The notes under the pieces were generated by a model. That model made no database searches, had not been told where the DNA came from, and worked only from the letters and a program-made list of their open reading frames with translations. A stretch of DNA of 64,000 nucleotides from an uncultured Granulosicoccaceae bacterium (GTDB taxonomy: Bacteria; Pseudomonadota; Gammaproteobacteria; Granulosicoccales; Granulosicoccaceae). Below are positions 58,336-64,000 of the stretch, piece by piece. A program made the position numbers and the translations under genes. The number at the start of each line of letters is the position of its first letter. Within the stretch, counting starts at the first letter, position 1. Location of the stretch: the NCBI GenBank assembly GCA_937998875.1, contig CALLBO010000016.1, positions 1 through 64,000 on the forward strand. Direction: 5' to 3'.

Positions 58336-58752
58336 ATGGAAGAGGGTCTTAAACAGGAGGTCGGGACGACCGGGTTGAGGTTTTGGCGCTGGTGGCTGGT
58401 TCTGGGGCTGTTGATGGTTTTGATTGTCGTGTACCTGTCACTGGCTAATGTCCGTCTGCCGCAGGTGCCATCTTCGGCTGGCGACAAATTTAATCATCTG
58501 ATTGCCTACGGCGTTTTAGCAGGTTGGTTCGGTCAGTTGTTCACGGCAAGAAAGAGAATTTTATTGTTGGCTTTTCTTGTCTTGCTCGGCATTCTGCTGG
58601 AAGTTTTGCAGGGTATGACGCCGTATCGTTACTTTGACTGGTTCGATGCTGTTGCAAACACATTAGGTGTATTGACCGCTATGCTGGCACTGCACTTCGG
58701 TGCAGATAAAATTCTGTTGTGGTTTGAGAGTCGGTATTTGAAAGCCTCCTGA
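58336..58752 (+). CDS. VanZ-like family membrane protein
   Basis: Encodes 138 residues with four membrane helices. Typical marks are DKFNHLIAYGVLAGWFGQL (about 50-68) and LLGILLEVLQGMTPYRYFDWFDAVANTLGV (about 81-110). VanZ itself gives low teicoplanin resistance; most members, as probably here, have no known role. Confidence 0.88.
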   Translation: MEEGLKQEVGTTGLRFWRWWLVLGLLMVLIVVYLSLANVRLPQVPSSAGDKFNHLIAYGVLAGWFGQLFTARKRILLLAFLVLLGILLEVLQGMTPYRYFDWFDAVANTLGVLTAMLALHFGADKILLWFESRYLKAS

Positions 58753-58786
58753 ACTGCGTGAATCGATTATTAGAACGGGGCTTGTA

Positions 58787-59911
58787 ATGAATGCTTTTAG
58801 ATTAATTGTCGCGGTAGCAGTGTTTGGTTTTGCCATTGCCGCATTTTCAGGTGCTGCATTTTCTTTTGAATTAAAGAACTCCGCTGAATGGCCAAAGACA
58901 GACTTCACCAACAGCTCGGTAGATCACAGTGAGATCATGTCCGGTGGCCCTCCTAAAGATGGAATTCCGGCCATTGATAACCCTTCCTTTGTTGATAATA
59001 CAGCTGCATCAGGCTGGTTGGGGGATAAAGAGCCTGTCATCACGATGGAGATAGATGGAATTGCCAGAGCGTATCCACTGCAGATACTGATGTGGCATGA
59101 GATTGTTAACGATGAAATTGGAGATAAAGCGATATCTGTTACGTTTTGTCCGCTGTGTAATGCGTCTATTGTTTTTGATCGTGATCTTAATGGTGTGCGC
59201 TATGATTTCGGCACCACTGGCCGGCTTAGACGCAGCGACATGGTGATGTACGACAGACAGACAGAAACATGGTGGCAGCAGTTTACCGGTGAGGGAATCA
59301 TTGGCGAGTTGAATGGTGTAAAGCTCAAGCAAATTCCCTCAAAGATTGTTGCGTTTGAATCCTATAAAAAGCAGTTTCCTGATGGCGAAGTGTTATCACG
59401 GGATACCGGATTCCCAAGAAGATACGGCAGCAATCCGTATGCAGGCTATGACGATATCAATTCTTCGCCGTTTTTGTTTCGTGGCAAAGTTGATGATCGA
59501 TTAAAACCAATGGAGCGTGTGCTAAGCCTGCGGTCAAATGACAAAACTATGCTGTTTGATCTGACTTCGCTTACGGACAACCCCGTCGTCAACTCTGAGT
59601 TTGAAGATACTGCTTTCGTAATATTTGCGTTTGAAGATATGAACTCAGCGCTGGATAAAGAGGACATCAGCTCTTCGCGGCTCATCCCATCGGCTGCAGT
59701 TTATGATGCGACTGTAGATGGGCAGAAGCTCAATTTTGAGTACGAGGGTGGTGTTGTAACCGATTCTGAAACCGGTTCTGTGTGGAATATTTTCGGTATC
59801 GCCGAAAAAGGCAAGCTCGCGGGCAAGCAGTTACAGCAGCTTGATCACGGAGTTCATTTCGCCTTTGCGTGGCTCGCGTTTGATCCCGAAGCGGAGATAT
59901 TCAAGTATTAG
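58787..59911 (+). CDS. DUF3179 domain-containing secreted protein
   Basis: Encodes 374 residues with a signal peptide (LIVAVAVFGFAIAAFSGAAFS, cut near residue 25). The domain shows DGIPAIDNPSFV, AYPLQILMWHEIVND, FCPLCNASIVFDR (C-x2-C) and RYDFGTTGRLRRSDMVMYDRQTETWWQQF, all DUF3179 signatures. Enzymatic function is unknown. It is followed by 232 nt without a gene I can support. Confidence 0.9.
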   Translation: MNAFRLIVAVAVFGFAIAAFSGAAFSFELKNSAEWPKTDFTNSSVDHSEIMSGGPPKDGIPAIDNPSFVDNTAASGWLGDKEPVITMEIDGIARAYPLQILMWHEIVNDEIGDKAISVTFCPLCNASIVFDRDLNGVRYDFGTTGRLRRSDMVMYDRQTETWWQQFTGEGIIGELNGVKLKQIPSKIVAFESYKKQFPDGEVLSRDTGFPRRYGSNPYAGYDDINSSPFLFRGKVDDRLKPMERVLSLRSNDKTMLFDLTSLTDNPVVNSEFEDTAFVIFAFEDMNSALDKEDISSSRLIPSAAVYDATVDGQKLNFEYEGGVVTDSETGSVWNIFGIAEKGKLAGKQLQQLDHGVHFAFAWLAFDPEAEIFKY

Positions 59912-60143
59912 GGCGCTGGCGATGTGGGTGGGAGGTTTCCGCCTGCGCAAGACAGCCGGGGCTGTAATTGTGACATAGTGTCAGCGATGCCCAACACCGG
60001 TAAGTTTTACTTGCAATTTAACGACAGCTCATCTAATTTGTCATGACGAATAGTGGTGGGGCAGTTGTTTCTTGTTCTGATTAGCCACACTCAAGCCATG
60101 AAATCCGGTTAAATCCGGGAAGCCTAACGATTGGAGTCCTGTT

Positions 60144-61469
60144 TTGAAATATCAGTTAGTTGTACCGATGCTGTGTGCCGTCCTGTTGGCCGCGTGTGGA
60201 GGTGATTCGACATCTGGAGCGGCAAATAATAACCCGACCGATAGTAGTAACAGCTCTGGCGATACTGATGGTACTGATGGAACCGACGGTACTGATGGTA
60301 CTGATGGAACCGATGGAACGGATGGAACGGATGGAACGGATGGTACTAACGGCACAGGCGCAGAGGTTCCACCTAGTGGTGCTTTAGATACAGCGCAGCC
60401 ATTGTTTGTTTGGCCTGCGGTTGCTAACGCAGAGCAATATAAAATTGTCGTTAAAGATGCAGGCGCCAGTGGTTACGCGCGATCTCTTGATCCGGTAGCC
60501 GCCAACTGTCAGACGGGTGAGGGGGTGTGTAGTGCGACTACATCACTCGCATATTTCGATAATCATCTGGATTGGTATGTGGAATCAACGGTTAATGGTC
60601 AGCCTGGACCTGTTTCAGATACCTACAACATCACCACACCTTTTTCAGAAAACATGCAACCAATTTTATCTAACACTAATGATCAGTGTGAGGCCTGGGC
60701 TGCTGTTGCCTATGACAAGTATATTGTTCTGAACAACACCTGGAATGCTGCGGAGATGTCCAGTGACAGTTGGTCGCAAATTATCAATGTAACAGAAAAT
60801 GCCAACGGTACAGTCACACCGGCCTGGTCGTATGACTGGCTCGGACAGTTCGATACCAGTACAACTTTCGGTGAGTTTGAAGTTAAAGCCTATCCGGAAG
60901 TTCTGTATGGCCCGAAACTCGGCACGCACGTATCCGGTACCAAAGAAGAAACAGGTTTGCCCGAGCAGGTGATGAATCTTCCTGAGTTTGTGGTTCGTTA
61001 TGATTTCAGTGAGACACTTGACGAAGACGCTGAGCGCAATGTTGCTCTGGAATCATTCTTCCATGATTCAGAAGACATACGTGGGCCATGCGACTTTGAC
61101 GAAAATGGTAATCGTACCGATAACCGTGCCTACGAAATGATGATCTGGGTTAACAACCCGAGCATAAGAAGACCGGGTGATCTTGAACTGACCGGTGTGA
61201 TGATCGACAACCAGTTATGGGATGTTTATATCAAGCCTCGTAGTAAAAAAGATTACATCGCATTTACCGCACAAACACCAACCACCAGTGGCACGTTGAA
61301 CTGGAAGCGTTTTGTTGACTGGACGCGTGACTGGACTGCAGAAAATGCACAGATCCTTGAGATAGACGTGCTTGAACCTGAGTACTATATGGGAGCGATC
61401 GAGATCGGCACCGAGATGTGGTGGGGGTCAGGTTCTTTTACACTTAACGAGTTTGAAGTTAGTTTCTAA
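60144..61469 (+). CDS. Lipoprotein with Asp-Gly-Thr repeat linker, function unknown
   Basis: Encodes 441 residues from a TTG with GGAG about 7 nt upstream. The lipobox LLAAC puts the lipid Cys at residue 18. A Ser/Asn linker leads into nine Asp-Gly-Thr repeats (about residues 42-68). After AEVPPSGALDTAQPLFVWPAV comes a fibronectin-like segment, then a domain ending in YMGAIEIGTEMWWGSGSFTLNEFEV. That final domain resembles GH12-type or other jelly-roll glycan-binding folds; the WWGSGS-type end supports this weakly. A surface-exposed carbohydrate-active or binding protein is the best guess. Confidence 0.75.
   Translation: MKYQLVVPMLCAVLLAACGGDSTSGAANNNPTDSSNSSGDTDGTDGTDGTDGTDGTDGTDGTDGTDGTNGTGAEVPPSGALDTAQPLFVWPAVANAEQYKIVVKDAGASGYARSLDPVAANCQTGEGVCSATTSLAYFDNHLDWYVESTVNGQPGPVSDTYNITTPFSENMQPILSNTNDQCEAWAAVAYDKYIVLNNTWNAAEMSSDSWSQIINVTENANGTVTPAWSYDWLGQFDTSTTFGEFEVKAYPEVLYGPKLGTHVSGTKEETGLPEQVMNLPEFVVRYDFSETLDEDAERNVALESFFHDSEDIRGPCDFDENGNRTDNRAYEMMIWVNNPSIRRPGDLELTGVMIDNQLWDVYIKPRSKKDYIAFTAQTPTTSGTLNWKRFVDWTRDWTAENAQILEIDVLEPEYYMGAIEIGTEMWWGSGSFTLNEFEVSF
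60267..60347 (+). repeat. Nine tandem 9-bp repeats coding Asp-Gly-Thr
   Basis: Nine units of GAY-GGN-ACN lie in frame in the lipoprotein gene; a partial copy (GATACT) precedes and a variant AACGGCACA follows. Three adjacent units (60312-60338) are identical (GATGGAACG), while the others differ at third positions. Length changes by slippage would stay in frame and only alter linker length. Confidence 0.95.
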
Positions 61470-61557
61470 GTCTGGTTGCTCTTTTCGATAACAACAGATC
61501 CTGTGACAGGACAGTGTGGTTACTTCTCCACACTTAGCTGGTCATGACAGATTTGCC

Positions 61558-62649
61558 TTAGCCGGCCAGTCCTATTTCTCTAACCGGATTTGCAAAGAGC
61601 TCAGCTAGTTGCGGGTGTCGCGCCAGCACAGACAAACCCCCGGGGAGTCTTTCCGGATGCAGGGTTCCGGTTTCCCAGAGCGCAACGCCGTCAACTGTCA
61701 CGGTCGGGTCAAGAATGTTCCAGCTGATTTCACCTGGAGCATATTGTCCGCAGGTATGAAAGTGCAGGATACGAGGGTTGCCAAATGCCGAGCCCGACCA
61801 GCGCATCATATCCGTCTCTGCATCAGCCTCGAAATTGCACCCCGGGTGGATGCCGGCGTGCCATGAGTCGACAAACCAAGGGTCTATAGATAATTGACTG
61901 GAAACGTCCCGGTAATGGTTTTCGACTCGCTTTACATCTTCATCAAGACCTTCAAAGCTTACGATACGATTGTCTTCGATGCATGCAAAGACATCGTTTG
62001 GCAATGGCAGATAGTAGGGATCATAGTATCGCGAGCCGGTGCCAATTAGGAATCGGCTTAACGCAATTCGTCCGCGAAAGCCTCGCGCCGGAATAGGTTG
62101 TGGTACAAGCAGGGGGAAGCGTTTCAACGTCACTTCGGCAGGTGCATCACCTCCCCGATCTGGACTGCCAGCATAGTTGGTCCCGAGCGGGCAGGTCACT
62201 CGAATCTCTTTAGAATTCTCGATAGTCGATTCAATCAGATGTTTGATTTCTGCCATTCCGTGATGGCAGGCAGTACCGAAGTTTGAGTTCAGTGATTTCT
62301 GGTCGAGTGTGTAGCACATTGTAGACGGAGGCATGTTGTCATTAGACTGGAAGCGAATCTGATCACCGACTCTGGAAAAGAATACGATATGGTCAAAGCC
62401 TCGAAGTGAATCAAGAAGTATGGCTTTTTCATCGTCATTGCTGACAAAGGAACTCGACTCCATCTCATACACGGTCATGCCAATAGATCGACCAGCCGCC
62501 GCTGCTAGTTTTGCTGCGCGTCTGTCATAAACACCATAGGCCTCTGGTTCACTAACGATTAGTAGCCTCTCACTCGCACTGCCGCCAACGCAGTTTTGAA
62601 TCAGCGACATAGCGCCGGCGAAGTCAGTGGGCTCGTCACTGATCGTCAT
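61558..62649 (-). CDS. M29/NicX-like metalloenzyme family protein
   Basis: Encodes 363 residues. The layout resembles the aminopeptidase M29 / 2,5-dihydroxypyridine dioxygenase (NicX) superfamily: LIVSEPEAYGVYDRRAAKLAAAAG near the N-terminus, VTCPLGTNYAG near 160-170, an IEDNRIVSFEGLDEDVKRVENHY segment, SWHAGIHPGC (about 272-281), GNPRILHFHTCGQ (about 302-314) and VTVDGVALWETG near the end. His and Glu residues in these stretches could be metal ligands. It overlaps the AhpD-like gene by 4 nt. The reaction is unknown; ring cleavage or hydrolysis of a small compound is possible. Confidence 0.65.
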   Translation of the reverse strand: MTISDEPTDFAGAMSLIQNCVGGSASERLLIVSEPEAYGVYDRRAAKLAAAAGRSIGMTVYEMESSSFVSNDDEKAILLDSLRGFDHIVFFSRVGDQIRFQSNDNMPPSTMCYTLDQKSLNSNFGTACHHGMAEIKHLIESTIENSKEIRVTCPLGTNYAGSPDRGGDAPAEVTLKRFPLLVPQPIPARGFRGRIALSRFLIGTGSRYYDPYYLPLPNDVFACIEDNRIVSFEGLDEDVKRVENHYRDVSSQLSIDPWFVDSWHAGIHPGCNFEADAETDMMRWSGSAFGNPRILHFHTCGQYAPGEISWNILDPTVTVDGVALWETGTLHPERLPGGLSVLARHPQLAELFANPVREIGLAG

Positions 62650-63236
62650 TGCAGGCAGTTTTCATTTGTGTAGTAGCCCACTGTGTCACCGTCTGTGCTT
62701 ACCCCTAACCCGTTTAATAGTCGGTTCACGTAGTTGAAGTAGCCGATTATCTGATTCGCCTCGAGGATTTCGCCATCATTCAGACCAGTTTTTTTCAGCG
62801 CTTCAACGTCTGCCTGTGTCATATCGCCTGGCTGAAGTGTTAGCTTTCGAGCATAGTTGAGCAGTGCGAGTTCAGATCCTGTGAAGACTGTTTCTGGAGT
62901 TCCTGCCTGCAATGCCTTCTCGATTGCATCCGCTTTGGCGTTATCTGCGATCAGATGGCGTGCATTAGCCCAGTGATTGGCCAGTGAATACGGGCACTTA
63001 TTCAGTATCGATACATAAGATGAGATAGTTTCCTGCAACCATTCGGGTAGCGTGTTGGTATCGTCGTGCAATGCGGCTCTATACAGCGCAACATGACCAC
63101 GCATGGTATTCGGTCGGTGGGAGTGCACACGCATCACATTATCGACTGTACCGTGAGGTGTCCGGGCGAGCTTAAGCGCATCGAGCAAGTCGTCATCAGC
63201 GTCTTCGTCGCTGATCATACTGATCCAGGCGCTCAT
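62646..63236 (-). CDS. AhpD-fold peroxidase-related protein with CxxS active site
   Basis: Encodes 196 residues. Matches the peroxidase-related branch of the carboxymuconolactone decarboxylase fold: SSYVSILNKCPYSLANHWANARH near 72-94 and ILEANQIIGYFNYVNRLLNGLGV at the C-terminus. The AhpD-type C-x-x-C-x-x-x-H motif here reads C81-x2-S84-x3-H88, so the second redox cysteine is Ser. That argues against a dithiol peroxidase cycle. It overlaps both neighbours by 4 nt. Confidence 0.85.
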   Translation of the reverse strand: MSAWISMISDEDADDDLLDALKLARTPHGTVDNVMRVHSHRPNTMRGHVALYRAALHDDTNTLPEWLQETISSYVSILNKCPYSLANHWANARHLIADNAKADAIEKALQAGTPETVFTGSELALLNYARKLTLQPGDMTQADVEALKKTGLNDGEILEANQIIGYFNYVNRLLNGLGVSTDGDTVGYYTNENCLQ

Positions 63237-63847
63237 CGGCGAGCCTCCGACTGAACCGATAAAAAGGTAAGTTCCGGTGTAAGAATCTCAGTAAAACCAT
63301 GTAACAGCTCCGCATCCACACTGAGGCTATCGCCTTCTTTTAGTATTATTTTCTGTTTGCCATAGTGATAGACACCGGAGCCGTTGAGTACTTGAATAAA
63401 CAACACACCATGGCCGATATATCGAGGCAGTTCGCTATCCTGTTGCGTCACTGTGACGCGATGTGCTTCGAAGTTTAAATCCCGCCGCCGATGTACAGCG
63501 AGGTTGATGTAGTCATGTTTGTGGTCGCCCATTAGTCGGGTAGAAACAACACCGCTGCCTTTTGGTACATGGGTGAAGTCAGTGCGCTCTGTTGCAACAT
63601 CGCGAAATAGACTGACGAGCGGTACATCCAGTGCGCCACTCAACGAAGTCATGGTCGAAATCGATGGTGAGACTTGTCCGCTTTCAATGCGGCTGATCAT
63701 TGCCGCCGAAACACCGGACTCGTCTGCCAGTTGTCGAGCTGTGAGCGCAGATGTCTCACGCAGATCGCGCAATGCAGAGCCAATTGCGCGGTCGTTACAT
63801 TCCGCATCTCTGTGGTCAAGCTGTCGGTCTTTTTCAATAGTGCCCAT
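63233..63847 (-). CDS. XRE-family regulator with C-terminal cupin domain
   Basis: Encodes 204 residues from the ATG complementary to 63845-63847, with AGGTGA about 7 nt upstream. The helix-turn-helix lies near 25-70 (SALTARQLADESGVSAAMISRIESGQVSPS, then LSGALDVPLVSLF). The cupin part includes HRVTVTQQDSEL, FIQVLNGSGVYHYG and LKEGDSLSVDAELLHGF. Such proteins sense small molecules with the cupin and repress catabolic operons. It overlaps the AhpD-like gene by 4 nt and probably controls this operon. Confidence 0.9.
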   Translation of the reverse strand: MGTIEKDRQLDHRDAECNDRAIGSALRDLRETSALTARQLADESGVSAAMISRIESGQVSPSISTMTSLSGALDVPLVSLFRDVATERTDFTHVPKGSGVVSTRLMGDHKHDYINLAVHRRRDLNFEAHRVTVTQQDSELPRYIGHGVLFIQVLNGSGVYHYGKQKIILKEGDSLSVDAELLHGFTEILTPELTFLSVQSEARR

Positions 63848-63853
63848 TTGCAA

Positions 63854-64000
63854 TCACCTTTTTGAGTTAGTGCGATAGGAAAAGGCCTTTGCAAAGCGCC
63901 ATTGCAGATAGTCACCGCAGGTAATGCTGTTCTCGGAAGTTGACAGGCCGGGTATCTCATTCGCATCTATAACTGTGTCAGGATCAGGATCGAAAGCGAG
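63854..64000 (-). CDS. C-terminal end of an unidentified protein, cut by window edge
   Basis: An open frame runs from the window end to a TGA complementary to 63854-63856, giving 48 residues (ending WRFAKAFSYRTNSKR). It stops 6 nt before the regulator's start codon, as expected for the upstream gene of one operon. The fragment is too short to identify. Confidence 0.5.
   Translation of the reverse strand, partial: LAFDPDPDTVIDANEIPGLSTSENSITCGDYLQWRFAKAFSYRTNSKR

Noticed and set aside
60152..60387. Open frames on both strands across the Asp-Gly-Thr repeat, and a possible CRISPR-like repeat
   Set aside because: The repeat is 9 bp with no spacers and is in frame with a lipoprotein; frames open in other phases are a by-product of the repeat.
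63697..63966. 89-codon frame upstream of the XRE regulator
   Set aside because: Overlaps the regulator's helix-turn-helix in another phase; the frame ending at 63854 fits operon spacing better.

Overview
The window reads as chromosomal DNA of a free-living gammaproteobacterium of moderate G+C content (near 50 % by eye). The evidence is gene content and order: pilMNOPQ-aroK-aroB-(damX-like)-gltB, mrcA divergent from pilM, ftsY-ftsE-ftsX-rpoH, rsmD-coaD, rpsU-yqeY divergent from tsaD, and an aa3-type cytochrome c oxidase operon whose subunit II carries a fused cytochrome c domain. The genus cannot be fixed from sequence alone. Most genes are housekeeping. I see no prophage, CRISPR array, rRNA, tRNA or intact insertion sequence; one small terminal-inverted-repeat element (a MITE) is present.

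Layout. 1-1586: a minus-strand cobalt-type nitrile hydratase operon (alpha, beta, accessory protein cut by the window edge). 1728-6656: a DUF1499 protein, an M42 metallopeptidase and three tandem GH114-type glycosidase genes. 6691-9246: a zinc-ligand-poor DksA, a nitronate monooxygenase and rsmE. 9307-31549: dnaG, then a block gltB / damX-like / aroB / aroK / pilQPONM / mrcA / hemE / gltD, then yqeY-rpsU. Against the order I recall from Pseudomonas, this block looks circularly permuted (gltB and gltD lie at opposite ends) and sits between yqeY and dnaG. The MITE lies between gltD and hemE. 31760-34370: tsaD, plsY and a BioC-like methyltransferase.

34618-42405: aa3 oxidase subunits II, I and III, assembly factors (Cox11, a 37-residue membrane peptide, SURF1, an SCO/thioredoxin-like protein, heme O synthase) and small membrane proteins. 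Heme A synthase (ctaA) is absent from its usual place. 42601-44959: an acidic secreted protein of unknown function, then rpoH, whose upstream region carries a perfect CIRCE operator. 45131-50148: ftsX, an ftsE with several eroded ATPase motifs, ftsY, rsmD, coaD, a YfhL-type ferredoxin and mutM. 50242-54245: a GldA/GldF/GldG-like ABC system with a DUF4340-like partner. 54462-54886: rpmG and rpmB. 55000-61469: an iron-sulfur protein, folB, a MidA-type methyltransferase, small membrane and periplasmic proteins, a VanZ-like protein, a DUF3179 protein and a lipoprotein with nine Asp-Gly-Thr repeats. 61558-64000: a tightly overlapping minus-strand operon (XRE-cupin regulator, AhpD-fold protein, M29/NicX-like enzyme, plus the tail of an unidentified gene) that looks like an uncharacterised catabolic or detoxification pathway.

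No single locus is proven to be a new system. The best leads are the CIRCE site at rpoH, the degenerate FtsE, the permuted glt-pil-hemE block with its MITE, the GH114 triplet, the hairpin-dense gltB leader and the XRE/AhpD/M29-like operon.
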